NCBI RefSeq assembly: GCF_900002575.1
Contig: NZ_LN650648.1
Coordinates: 1,054,001-1,118,000 of the forward strand
Origin: Romboutsia hominis
GTDB taxonomy: Bacteria; Bacillota; Clostridia; Peptostreptococcales; Peptostreptococcaceae
Direction of reading: 5' to 3'
DNA: 64,000 bases
The notes under the pieces are model-generated. The model saw only the letters and a program-made list of their open reading frames with translations. It was not told the DNA's origin and made no database searches. Made by a program: the position numbers and the translations under genes. Positions 1 through 8,257 of this stretch are shown here, piece after piece. Position 1 is the stretch's first letter, and each line of letters begins with the position of its first letter.

Positions 1-221
1 AAAGAGTAATAATGCTTAATATCCAAGGATTAACAGGAAAGAAAAAAGAATTTAGGTTTTTCCATTACAACAAAATAAACAGCTATGCAATAGAGAGTTC
101 TGGAAGTTTTGATTTAGATAGTGAAGTTAAGTTAGTAATAGGTAGTGTTCAATATGAGTTTGAACTAGGCAAAGGCATAGATGTAATGGCTATAGGTAGA
201 TTAATAAGTGATGCAGTATAA
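1..221 (+). CDS. PH-domain protein (bPH_1/PF08000-like), 5' truncated by window
   Basis: The reading frame is open from the first base (codons start at base 3), so the gene begins before the window. The first ATG at 12 is internal. The visible residues, running from IQGLTGKKKEF to the C-terminal GIDVMAIGRLISDAV, match the second half of the small bacterial PH-like domain, including the typical QGLTGKK turn and a Y-x-x-I-x-S-[FY]-x-[IV]-E strand. Family members are about 125 residues long, and roughly 70 are visible here. Their role is unknown. The gene ends 48 bases before the next start, so the two may be cotranscribed. Confidence 0.6.
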   Translation, partial: RVIMLNIQGLTGKKKEFRFFHYNKINSYAIESSGSFDLDSEVKLVIGSVQYEFELGKGIDVMAIGRLISDAV

Positions 222-269
222 AAATTTTTAAATAGGAATAATAAATTTTGTATTAAGGAGAGCAATTAT

Positions 270-905
270 ATGAATAAGTTTTTAACTAAAATTAGGGAAA
301 TGGGTGCAAAGAAAGTAATAAGCTATATAGTTACATTTGTAGTAGCAATTTTCCTAGGAATAGGTATGGGAGCATCTGGTATGGTATCAAAAGCTGACTA
401 TGACGAATTAAAATCAAAGTATGGTAAAGTAAGTAATGAACTAGAAAGCTCAAAGAACACAGTAAATGAATTACAAGCAAAAGTAGATGAAGCAAAGCCA
501 TTTTTCGAAATGAAAGATGCAGAAAAAGAGGCTATGAAAATAGAAACTCATAAAAAAGAAGAAGAAAATAAAAAAGAGCAAGAAAGAATAGCCAAAGAGA
601 AGAAAAAAGAAGAAGAAGCAAAAAAACAAGCTGAATTAGATGCAAGAAGTATAACTTTAGGAAATGGAACTTATTTAGTAGGTAAGGATATACCAGAAGG
701 TGTATATGATTTATATGCTGTAAAAGGTGGAGGAAATGTAATGTCATCTGACTTTAGAGTAAATCTAATAATGGGCGTAAGTGGAAATGATGATTTTTAT
801 CAAAGAGAAGAACAAAATGTAGTATTAAAGGATGGCACTAATATAGAGCTAAAGGGAGTTACAATAAAATTTGTTCCAGATGATGGGTACGTTATAAATA
901 ACTAA
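270..905 (+). CDS. Membrane-anchored coiled-coil protein with C-terminal beta domain
   Basis: 211 residues of unknown function. A single hydrophobic segment (about residues 15-37) is followed by a long Lys/Glu-rich coiled coil (about 45-125). The C-terminal domain (about 130-211) opens with GNGTYLVGKDIPEGVYDLYA. That G-x-Y-x-V-G-x-D-I-P-x-G-x-Y pattern is common in the C-terminal domains of exported Firmicutes proteins, so this part is probably outside the cell. The ATG at 270 sits behind an AAGGAGAG ribosome site. A strong terminator follows directly. Confidence 0.6.
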   Translation: MNKFLTKIREMGAKKVISYIVTFVVAIFLGIGMGASGMVSKADYDELKSKYGKVSNELESSKNTVNELQAKVDEAKPFFEMKDAEKEAMKIETHKKEEENKKEQERIAKEKKKEEEAKKQAELDARSITLGNGTYLVGKDIPEGVYDLYAVKGGGNVMSSDFRVNLIMGVSGNDDFYQREEQNVVLKDGTNIELKGVTIKFVPDDGYVINN

Positions 906-906
906 T

Positions 907-940
907 AAAAAAAGAGGAACGAATCGTTCCTCTTTTTTTA
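907..940 (+). terminator. Rho-independent terminator, GGAACGAATCGTTCC family
   Basis: The perfect stem AAAGAGGAACG / CGTTCCTCTTT with an AAT loop and a T run ends the 270-905 gene. It is the first of seven near-identical copies in the window. Confidence 0.85.
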
Positions 941-1012
941 TTTGGATGTGTTATATACTAGAGATAAAATTTATAGTAGGAGTAAAATGCTTATAAATTT
1001 AAGATTATTCAT

Positions 1013-1486
1013 TTAATATGCAGATAAACTGGAATTTATATATTTTTTCATTATATAATTCGTTAGCCTTATACCATTTCTCTCAACAAATTGTTTTTTT
1101 ATTACTTTATATCTACGCTTTTCAAAAAATGGTTTTGCAGTTATGGATGAATGAGTTATAATGTATTCTACATGGTATCGCTTTTCTAATTTATCGCAAA
1201 GAGCAGTAGCAATACCAATGTTTTGATAATCCTTATGTACATATAATCTATCTAGATATCCTTCATTATTAATATCACCAAAGCCAATTATCATATTATT
1301 TTCTTCTGCAACCAATGTATAGTTATTTAAAAAAGATTTATCCCATTTATAAATATCAATATTTCCTGTAGCCCATACATTTAATTGTTCTTGTGTATAG
1401 TCTTTTGCATTAATGAAATGAACAGTATTATAAAACAAATCTGCTATTTTATCACAATCACTTGATTTATATTCCCTTATCTTCAT
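1013..1486 (-). CDS. GNAT family N-acetyltransferase
   Basis: 157 residues with the GNAT fold: the N-terminal REYKSSDCDKIADLFY strand-helix, the beta4 strand with GFGDIN, and the acetyl-CoA site in the segment LDRLYVHKDYQNIGIATALC. There the usual Q/R-x-x-G-x-G/A loop reads QNIGIA. The C-terminus (RRYKVIKKQFVERNGIRLTNYIMKK) is typical of the YafP/ElaA-like branch. The substrate cannot be told. An AGGAAAAG ribosome site lies just upstream of the ATG at 1486. Confidence 0.8.
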   Translation of the reverse strand: MKIREYKSSDCDKIADLFYNTVHFINAKDYTQEQLNVWATGNIDIYKWDKSFLNNYTLVAEENNMIIGFGDINNEGYLDRLYVHKDYQNIGIATALCDKLEKRYHVEYIITHSSITAKPFFEKRRYKVIKKQFVERNGIRLTNYIMKKYINSSLSAY

Positions 1487-1631
1487 ATTTCTTTTCCTCC
1501 GAAATTTCTATTTAATTTAAATACATACTTGGTCTTTATTAAATATCTTTTTAAAACTTTATATATCTATATTACAACTTAATTTAAAAAAAGTAATTAA
1601 TTATCAACAATTATTTAAAATAGAGCAAAAT

Positions 1632-1663
1632 AAAAAAAGACCAGTTTTTTCTAGTCTTTTTAT
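1632..1663 (-). terminator. Terminator of the decayed XRE gene
   Basis: An inverted repeat (AAAAGACcAG / CTaGTCTTTT), followed on the minus strand by a T run, lies downstream of the 1749-1952 pseudogene. Confidence 0.6.
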
Positions 1664-1748
1664 TGTTTATAATTTTATATATTATTTAGTATAACAAGTT
1701 TATATTTTAAGTTATTAATTGGTTAATTACAATATTTTTCAATACTAT

Positions 1749-1952
1749 TTAAAATTCAAAGATAAATAGTTTTTCAAGGGGAGTATTTAACTCCTTTGAA
1801 ATTCTAACAGCTAATTCAAGTGAAGGATTGTACTTTGCATTTTCTAAGCGAGCTATAGTTTATCTTCTAACATTAACTTTATTAGCTAATTCTTCTTGGG
1901 TTAATTCATTAAATTGACGATACTTTTTTTAATTACTAATAAACTTTGCCAT
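1749..1952 (-). pseudogene. Decayed XRE-family (Cro/CI-like) regulator
   Basis: The minus strand keeps one frame of 68 codons from an ATG at 1952 to a TAA at 1749. It encodes the standard small helix-turn-helix regulator: NELTQEELANKVNVRR, then TIARLENAKYNPSLELAVRIS, then LNTPLEKLFIF. Two in-frame stops interrupt it, at codon 7 and just after NVRR where the family has SRQT. Without those stops it would be a complete 67-residue protein of the kind often paired with a small membrane protein. This is a recently killed gene, because there is no length change. Confidence 0.8.
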
Positions 1953-2190
1953 AATTTTAGTTTCCTGTATCAAATTTATAAGTTAAAAATGCCACCTGTT
2001 AATGTGATATATTGATATCTCTATATTACATATATATCACACTCATTTTATATTATGACTTAAATTTAAAAAATACATCTTAATAAATATTAAGAGCTTC
2101 TTAATATTTTCTTAATATTTAAAAATTACTATTATGCTAGTATTTATATTAATAAACAAATCAAATTTTGAAAGGAGATAACTTATAATT

Positions 2191-2838
2191 ATGTCGAGTC
2201 TTTATCCATTTATTTGTGTAATATTACCTTGTTTAATATACCAAATATTTGCTATAAAACAGGGAGATTTAAAAGAAAAAACATATTTAGTACCACATTT
2301 AATATGGGTATATATTTTCTTAATTTATATTTATTTAGCAATTAGTGTAGCAGGGATTGGTAGTGTATGGGATATAGGTCAATATAGTGGAATTATTAGA
2401 TTAGAAGAAATAAATTTAATTTTATTTAACTCAAATGGTATTTTGACTTATATTTTAAATATTATTATGTTTATGCCTTTAGGATTTTTACTTCCTTTGA
2501 TTTGGGAGAGATTTAGAAATCCTATTAGAGTATTTCTAACTGGAGTAGGCTTTTCATTAGCAATTGAGATTTGTCAACTATTCAACCATAGAGCTACAGA
2601 TATTGATGATTTAGTAATGAATTCTTTAGGTGCTGTTTTGGGGTATTTTATATGGATATTTGTAAGCAATTTATTTAATAGCATAAATAAAGAAATTGCT
2701 TTTATATCTAAAAGTGAAGATACTATGGATACATATAAAACCACTATGTCCATATCTAAAAATGAGGCTATCATATATCTTATATTATCTGTTTTAGGAG
2801 AATTTTTCTTGTACAATTGGTATATTTTCCCTAACTAA
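2191..2838 (+). CDS. VanZ-like family membrane protein
   Basis: 215 residues with five or six hydrophobic segments. The VanZ signature is clear: LNIIMFMPLGFLLPLIW, then FSLAIEICQLFNHRATDIDD, then NSLGAVLGYFIW. The conserved acidic and polar residues E-x-x-Q and D-I-D-D match family members. VanZ in enterococci gives low-level teicoplanin resistance, but most chromosomal homologues have no known role. AAAGGAGATAAC supports the ATG at 2191. A second VanZ-like gene lies at 14011-14526 on the other strand. Confidence 0.8.
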   Translation: MSSLYPFICVILPCLIYQIFAIKQGDLKEKTYLVPHLIWVYIFLIYIYLAISVAGIGSVWDIGQYSGIIRLEEINLILFNSNGILTYILNIIMFMPLGFLLPLIWERFRNPIRVFLTGVGFSLAIEICQLFNHRATDIDDLVMNSLGAVLGYFIWIFVSNLFNSINKEIAFISKSEDTMDTYKTTMSISKNEAIIYLILSVLGEFFLYNWYIFPN

Positions 2839-2952
2839 GCTATTATATATTAAAAAGATAACTTTTGTATTGTATAATATCAATAAATCAGATGGTTATA
2901 TGTTAAATAATTTAGATACTAATTTATTGGGGAAAAGATTGGGGGATTATAT

Positions 2953-3688
2953 TTGATAATAACAACTTTAGTTGAGAATACTACAATATCAAAAGAATAT
3001 AAGAAAAAACATGGATTGTGCTTACATATTAAAACTAGAGAACATAGTATTTTGTTTGATGTAGGTCCAGATGATACATTTATAAAAAACGCTAGAAAGC
3101 TAAACATTGATATTTCTGATGTTGATATAGTTATTATTTCTCACGGGCTATACTTCGATAATGAAGTTTGCAAAATATTATGTAGGGCTAGATGCTAAAA
3201 TTAAGAATAATCATAGAATTGTTTTAATTGATGGTAATTATAAATTAGATGATAGTATATATTTATTTTCAAATGTTAAAGGAAATAATTTAATTCCAAA
3301 TTCAAATAAATCACTACTAAAAAAAGAAGAAGATAGATATGTTCAAGATAATTTTAATCATGAGCAAAATCTTATTTTAAAAGAAAACAATAAATATACA
3401 CTTATTGCAGGTTGTTCTCATCGTGGTATAACTAATATTATAGAAACAGCAGAGAAGATAATTGGTAACAATTTAGATATGACTATTGCTGAATTTCACT
3501 TGTTCAATCCTGTATCAGTGAAAAGTGAGAGATTTGAATTTATTGAGTTAATGAGCGAGAAACTATCAAATAAAAATATGGATTTTTATACTTACCACTT
3601 CACAGGTATAAAACCATTTAATATATTAAAACAACGCCTTAAAAATCAAATTAAATATTTATCAACAGGTCAAGTAATTAAAATCTAA
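2953..3688 (+). pseudogene. MBL-fold metallo-hydrolase, disabled by an internal deletion
   Basis: The first part (TTG at 2953 behind GGGGGAT) runs from TTLVENTTISKEYKKKHGL through LFDVGPDDTF to DIVIISHG, the beginning of the metal-binding H-x-H-x-D-H motif. Frame is then lost. The protein continues in another frame from about 3165 (KYYVGLDAKIKNNHRIVLID ... AGCSHRGITNIIETAEKI ... GIKPFNIL), which is the C-terminal half of the same family, related to the dihydropterin/MptA-like MBL hydrolases of about 270 residues. By comparison with the usual layout, about 30 residues holding the rest of the zinc site are missing at the junction. The product cannot be an active hydrolase. Confidence 0.75.
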
Positions 3689-3846
3689 TTAATAAATGTA
3701 AGGGGGATAGGTATCTTTATTAAATGTATACATACTATATATATAGTTAAAAATGGTTTAAATACATTTAGAGATGAATTAATAAAATTAAGTTTGACAT
3801 TTCTTTATTCTGAGAGGCTTTACAAGGGTTGAAGATATTAGATTTT

Positions 3847-3888
3847 TTTAAACTATTACCTAAATACAAATTTAAGTAATAGTTTAAA
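3847..3888. repeat. 13-bp perfect inverted repeat
   Basis: TTTAAACTATTAC (3847-3859) and its exact complement (3876-3888) are separated by 16 bases. No T run follows on either strand, so it is not a convincing terminator. It lies between the MBL pseudogene and a small minus-strand ORF. Confidence 0.5.
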
Positions 3889-3897
3889 TTTGCATTC

Positions 3898-4002
3898 TTA
3901 AATTTTATCATTTTTATTATTTATAAAATACTTATAAAACAATGAACTAAATCCTCCTATTTTAGAAGTTATAATAGAATCAATAAGTTCAATCATTGGC
4001 AT
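3898..4002 (-). CDS. Possible small protein, 34 residues
   Basis: The minus strand has ATG at 4002 and TAA at 3898, behind an AAAAGGAA ribosome site at 8-base spacing. The product, beginning MPMIELIDSIITSKIGG, has an amphipathic middle and a basic polar tail. I do not recognise it. It is the only open frame in the 3689-4139 gap, which otherwise holds the inverted repeat at 3847 and the upstream region of the stress-protein gene. It could be chance in such AT-rich DNA. Confidence 0.35.
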   Translation of the reverse strand: MPMIELIDSIITSKIGGFSSLFYKYFINNKNDKI

Positions 4003-4139
4003 AATAACCATTCCTTTTAATATTTAAATTTTTATAATAATTTGGGAAATGTTTTCCAAAAAAGACTATTTTTCTACAATATTTTCTGATAATATATTAA
4101 GTATACAGTTAATATTTCTTAAAAAGGATGTGTTGAGAA

Positions 4140-4553
4140 ATGAAAAAAATATTAATTCCTATTGATGGAACAGCAAGAAGCCAAAAATCTTTAGATTTTG
4201 TATTAAATAATTTTTCTAAAGATGAAGTTGAAATAGTATTAATAACTGTTAGTGATATTAGCTTAACTAATATTACAAATCCAATGATTATAGATATGAA
4301 GATAGAAAAATCTCAAAAAGAAGCAGGTATTATGTTAGAAAAGTTTAAGAATAAATTGCAAGGATATAAAGTAGAAAAATATTGGATATTGGGAGATCCA
4401 GGCAAAGAAATTATATCAAAATCAATAGATGGTAAATTTGATGAAATAATAATGACCAAATCTACTAAAAAGAACTTTATTGATTCTATAGGTTCTGTAA
4501 CTTTATATGTGGTAAAAAAATCTAAATGTACAGTTACTATAGTACCTGAATAG
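4140..4553 (+). CDS. Universal stress protein (UspA family)
   Basis: 137 residues with the single-domain Usp fold: an N-terminal KKILIPIDGTARSQKSLDF strand and helix, a middle helix, WILGDPGKEIISKS, then DEIIMTKSTKKNFIDSIGSV and a final VTIVPE strand. The ATP-binding G-x2-G-x9-G-[ST] loop is degenerate: the glycine-rich part reads TKSTKKNFIDSIGSV. It may therefore belong to the non-ATP-binding class. It is a monocistronic gene behind AAAAAGGATG and ends in a terminator. Confidence 0.8.
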   Translation: MKKILIPIDGTARSQKSLDFVLNNFSKDEVEIVLITVSDISLTNITNPMIIDMKIEKSQKEAGIMLEKFKNKLQGYKVEKYWILGDPGKEIISKSIDGKFDEIIMTKSTKKNFIDSIGSVTLYVVKKSKCTVTIVPE

Positions 4554-4666
4554 TAAGAGGATTAAATTTTAAAGATTAGATAATTAAAGAAAATGTATAA
4601 TAAATGCAAATAATATAGATAAAAATAAATCAAAAGTAGTATAATAAATAAAATTTTATAAAAAAG

Positions 4667-4720
4667 AAAAAAGAGTGTATTTACTAAAATGTAGCAATTT
4701 CAATAGATACACTCTTTTTT
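4667..4720 (+). terminator. Rho-independent terminator
   Basis: The stem AAAAAAGAGTGTAT / ATACACTCTTTTTT follows the universal stress protein gene. Confidence 0.8.
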
Positions 4721-4885
4721 ACTATTTTGAGAATTTAAATTTAGAAATTTGTTATAAACTTTATGTATGAAGAATTATTATATATATCTTTAGAGCTTTT
4801 ATAAATAAAGTAAGTGAATAAAAGCTTACTACTAAAATTTCAAGAGTTAAAGCTATATATATTATCTAACTTATAATTAGATATT

Positions 4886-5185
4886 CTATTTTAGAGGCTT
4901 AGAATACACTTCTTTTAAATATTTAAGTCTATTAAGCATTTTATTTAAGTTTTTATCAACACTTTCATGTGTTTCTTTTCCTTCATAACCTAATTCTTTA
5001 TTTACATCAAATATTTGTTAATTCAGAACTAACTATATTATAGTCATTAAGTATGTTTATAGTTTCATATTCATCATTTACATAATTTTCATAACTATCT
5101 TTTAGATATTTCTCAAATAATAATTCCTCTATATCTGTTTTATTAGTCGTAGATGTTTTAATTACAGGATAATTATTCAATAAAA
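4886..5185 (-). pseudogene. Frameshifted remnant of an unknown gene
   Basis: On the minus strand, coding-like sequence runs from about 5185. It reads VLLNNYPVIKTSTTNKTD, then a Glu/Tyr-rich helix ending NIVSSELTNI and a stop at about 5016. It resumes in another frame with FDVNKELGYEGKETHESVDKN and ends at 4886. A single frameshift joins the two parts. No domain is recognised and no good start remains. It fills most of the 4727-5222 gap, directly downstream of the DUF2500 gene on the same strand. Confidence 0.5.
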
Positions 5186-5222
5186 CCTGTATAAAGATTT
5201 ATAAATAAACATATTCTGGAGA

Positions 5223-5612
5223 TTAAATCTCTCTTTTAAACTCTAGATATCTACTCCCTTGAAATTTCAAAGTCCCTACATCTCCCTCAACAATCATACC
5301 AAATTCTTTTCCTGAAACACTAAACTCCATTCTATCAGTACTTTCAAACTCAAATGTAATATAATAGTTTGTAGATGAACCTCCGTTATGATGTACTCCA
5401 TTTGAGTCAACATGTCCAGCGTGTCTTATAACTTCACTTCTTTTAGAAACAACTTTACTTTTTATATCTAATATAGGTTGTTTATTATTGTAAGACCATT
5501 GATTAACACCTCTAATTATATTAATTATAACTGTACCTAAAATAAGAAAAAAGATTATAAAAAACATGACCGTAAATAAGTCAAAAGTTGGATCAAAAAA
5601 ATACATATCCAT
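5223..5612 (-). CDS. DUF2500-family membrane protein, copy A
   Basis: 129 residues. One hydrophobic helix (about 12-34) anchors a small beta-rich domain with VVSKRSEVIRH, then NGGSSTNYYITFEFE and RMEFSVSGKEFGMIVEGDVG. This is the usual layout of DUF2500 proteins: an N-terminal anchor and a domain for which no role is known. The start codon lies behind GAGGGG. Copy B at 13132-13521 differs at about 14 positions by my count and is in the opposite orientation. The upstream sequences are also duplicated. Confidence 0.75.
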   Translation of the reverse strand: MDMYFFDPTFDLFTVMFFIIFFLILGTVIINIIRGVNQWSYNNKQPILDIKSKVVSKRSEVIRHAGHVDSNGVHHNGGSSTNYYITFEFESTDRMEFSVSGKEFGMIVEGDVGTLKFQGSRYLEFKREI

Positions 5613-5735
5613 AATAGATACCCCTCATTTCGTATATATTTTAAAAATGTAATTTATGCTAATTTTAAGCTATAGATTCATTTATGTGGTAACAAAATAG
5701 ATACATTTTTGATTATTCTTAAAAAATACATACTA
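5223..5735 (-). repeat. Inverted duplication, copy A (pairs with 13005-13521)
   Basis: The whole DUF2500 gene and about 120 bases upstream match copy B in reverse orientation. The shared upstream block includes GTTACCACATAAATGAATCT and CGAAATGAGGGGTATCTATT. No transposase or terminal repeats are associated with it. Confidence 0.7.
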
Positions 5736-5748
5736 AAGAAATCTAGTA

Positions 5749-5795
5749 AAAAAGCCCTTAAAATCTAAATAAATAGATTCTAAGGGCTTTAACTT
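5749..5795. terminator. Terminator-like hairpin AAAGCCCTTA...TAAGGGCTTT
   Basis: The hairpin has arms AAAGCCCTTA and TAAGGGCTTT with an extended inner stem. A sister copy with the same right arm and flank (TAAGGGCTTTAACTTTAT) ends the rsgI gene at 9412-9462. Confidence 0.6.
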
Positions 5796-5972
5796 TATGT
5801 AAAATCTATAAATATATTTATTTGATAAATCTTAAATAAGCATTCATGGTATCAGTATATTCTAAATTAATTATATTTTTATTTAAATATTTCTTTAATA
5901 TTAGAAAAAAAGTCCCTAAATATTTAAAAAAATTTGTATTATATATCGAAAGATAATTTAGGAGGTGAAAAT

Positions 5973-6686
5973 ATGAGCAATATTGACATGTTATCTGTAT
6001 CAAGAAAAGAAGTAAAGTTTTTAGTTTCTCTTATAGATAGAATTTACTTGTTAAATTCTTTAAGTAAAGTATTAACTCCAGATAAATATGGTGATTATAA
6101 TGGCTATAAAACAAGAAGTGTATATTTTGATAGTATTGATAATGAAGATTTTACACAAAAGTTAGTAAAAACTGAAAAAAGAAAGCGTGTAAGACTAAGA
6201 ATATACAACACTACGGATACTTTTGCTAAGTTTGAAATTAAGCGAAAACATTTAGACAGAGAATTAAAAGAAAGTATAACAATTTCTAAAGAAGATGCAA
6301 TAAAGTTAATAAATGGAGATTATTCTGTACTATTAAAATATAATAATAATCCTCTTTCACATTATGCATTTAATCTAATGAAAACTCATAATTATAGACC
6401 AGTTTCTATGGTTGAGTATGATAGGAGAGCATTCACACATGAAAGCTTTAATACAAGAATAACTCTTGATAACAATTTAAGGTATACAAACTTTAATTAT
6501 AATTTATTTGATGAAGATATAAACTTCAAACAAGCTATGCCTAAGGATCAAACTATTCTTGAAGTTAAATATGATAGATTCTTGTTTTATCAGATACAAG
6601 AAATTTTATCAAAATGTAATTTTATTGGGAAGCCTCCAAGCAAGTATGGAACATCAAGACAATTATTAAATAGATATTATTATTAG
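5973..6686 (+). CDS. VTC-domain (polyphosphate polymerase-like) protein
   Basis: 237 residues from the ATG at 5973, which has a perfect GGAGGTG ribosome site. An earlier in-frame ATG at 5934 has none. The VTC tunnel-domain motifs are present in order: RKEVKFLV, TRSVYFDS, KRKRVRLRIY, KFEIKRKH, MVEYDRRAF, ITLDNNLRY and LEVKYDRF. The conserved basic and acidic residues line the tunnel in yeast Vtc4, which makes polyphosphate from ATP. Bacterial homologues are usually encoded next to DUF4956 and CotH-kinase genes. DUF4956 follows here after 15 bases and CotH is absent. Confidence 0.8.
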   Translation: MSNIDMLSVSRKEVKFLVSLIDRIYLLNSLSKVLTPDKYGDYNGYKTRSVYFDSIDNEDFTQKLVKTEKRKRVRLRIYNTTDTFAKFEIKRKHLDRELKESITISKEDAIKLINGDYSVLLKYNNNPLSHYAFNLMKTHNYRPVSMVEYDRRAFTHESFNTRITLDNNLRYTNFNYNLFDEDINFKQAMPKDQTILEVKYDRFLFYQIQEILSKCNFIGKPPSKYGTSRQLLNRYYY

Positions 6687-6701
6687 ACAGGAGATGATAT
6701 T

Positions 6702-7373
6702 ATGAATCAAATTTTAAAAGGAAATATAGATATAAACTCAATAATTCAAAATGCACAAACACCAAAATTTATTATACAAAGTATTATCATGACTATTGTT
6801 TTTTCTGCAATAATTTATTATACATATAAGCTTTCATATGATACGCTAAATTATAATAAGAAATTTAATATAACACTTGTTATGATAGCTTTTATAAGTA
6901 CTGTTCTTATGGATTTAATTCAAAGTAATTTAGCCATATCTCTAGGAATGCTAGGGTCATTATCAATAGTAAGATTTAGAACAAATATAAAAGATTATAG
7001 AGATATAGGATTTATTTTTTGGAGTATGTCAGTAGGTCTTGCATCAGCCACACAAAATCTTTTTTTATGTCTAATAAGCTCTTGTTTAATAGCTTTATTT
7101 ATGATTATTACGGGAAAAGAAAGTAAGTGTGGAAATAAATTATTGCTAGTTGTAAGAGGTAAAGAAGTTAATTTAAATACAATTCAAGAGATACTTGATA
7201 AATATAAAATTAAAAATAATATAAAAGCTAAAAATATATTAAGTGATTCCTTTGAGCTAGTTTACGAGATAAAGGTATCAAATAATCAAGATAATTTATT
7301 GATAGATGACTTACTAAAGTTTGAAAAAATAGATAGTGTAAATGTATTAGCACCAAGTACAGAAGTTATATAA
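6702..7373 (+). CDS. DUF4956 family membrane protein
   Basis: 223 residues. The N-terminal half has about four membrane helices (30-48, 60-77, 80-95, 112-140) with the family signature AISLGMLGSLSIVRFRTNIKDYRDIGFIFWSMSVGLASA. The cytoplasmic C-terminal part is an alpha/beta domain. It sits in an operon with the VTC gene just upstream, the standard pairing for this family. It is thought to act with the VTC enzyme at the membrane, though the mechanism is unknown. A 19-bp-stem terminator follows. Confidence 0.8.
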   Translation: MNQILKGNIDINSIIQNAQTPKFIIQSIIMTIVFSAIIYYTYKLSYDTLNYNKKFNITLVMIAFISTVLMDLIQSNLAISLGMLGSLSIVRFRTNIKDYRDIGFIFWSMSVGLASATQNLFLCLISSCLIALFMIITGKESKCGNKLLLVVRGKEVNLNTIQEILDKYKIKNNIKAKNILSDSFELVYEIKVSNNQDNLLIDDLLKFEKIDSVNVLAPSTEVI

Positions 7374-7450
7374 AGAACAAAAGCAGATAGTTTACTAAAA
7401 TATCTGATTTTACTTATTGGACGATATATAAATTAATAATTTAAATTAAG

Positions 7451-7494
7451 AAATTAATATTAGTAATGTAATTGAACATTACTAATATTAATTT
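7451..7494 (+). terminator. Terminator of the VTC-DUF4956 operon
   Basis: A perfect 19-bp stem (AAATTAATATTAGTAATGT and its complement) with a 6-base loop; the right arm runs into TTTTAT. Confidence 0.7.
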
Positions 7495-7592
7495 TATCAA
7501 TAAGAAAAGTATATGTAGTTAATTAAATAGAAAGTTATTTATTATATAAAACTAGCAAATATATTTTAAGAATCAGGATGGGAATAATAATT

Positions 7593-8243
7593 ATGTCAAA
7601 AGAGGTATTTCTAAAGGGTGATATAAATGAGATCGTTGAAGAAAATATCGGATTTATAATAAATACAATTTCAAAAGTTACAGGTAAATATGTTTCAATT
7701 GAAAATGACGATGAATTTAGCATAGGCCTTATGGCTTTTGTTGAAGCATTAGATAAATATAATCAAGAAAAAGGTCCATTTTTATCATTTGCAAAGATAG
7801 TAATTGAAAGCAGAGTAAAAAATTATTTAGTAAAAGAGAAAAAAAAGGTTGATGTTGTATCAATAGATTTATATAAGGAGATAGGAATAGACATAAATAA
7901 TATCTTATATAATCCAATTGAAGATAAAACAGAACTTATAAATGAAATACAACAATTTAAAGAAGAACTTAATTTATTTAAATTAACAATGGAAGATTTA
8001 ATAAAAGAGGCACCAAAGCATAGTGATACAAGGGAAAATGCTATTAATGTATCAAAGAAAGCAAGTAAAGACCTTGAGGTTACTGATTTTATGTATGAAA
8101 AAAAGAGACTTCCAATAAAAAAAATCTCTTTAAAATATATGGTTACAGAAAAAGTGATAAAGAGAAGTAAAAAGTTTATAATTTCACTTATAATAATTTT
8201 CTTTAAAAAATATAGAAACCTAATGTTATGGATAGGGAAATAG
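7593..8243 (+). CDS. sigI: RNA polymerase sigma factor SigI
   Basis: 216 residues from the ATG at 7593, served by GGATGGGA; an in-frame ATG at 7578 is less well placed. The region 2-like segment (IIEENIGFIINTISKVTGKY, then FSIGLMAFVEALDKYNQEKGPFLSFAKIVIESRVKNYLVKEKKK) is characteristic of SigI. The C-terminal domain ends with VTEKVIKRSKKFIISLIIIF, the SigI helix-turn-helix. The length is slightly below the usual 240. SigI factors respond to heat or cell-surface signals through a membrane RsgI partner, and the partner gene follows here. Confidence 0.85.
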   Translation: MSKEVFLKGDINEIVEENIGFIINTISKVTGKYVSIENDDEFSIGLMAFVEALDKYNQEKGPFLSFAKIVIESRVKNYLVKEKKKVDVVSIDLYKEIGIDINNILYNPIEDKTELINEIQQFKEELNLFKLTMEDLIKEAPKHSDTRENAINVSKKASKDLEVTDFMYEKKRLPIKKISLKYMVTEKVIKRSKKFIISLIIIFFKKYRNLMLWIGK

Positions 8244-8257
8244 AGGTGACTAAGCTT

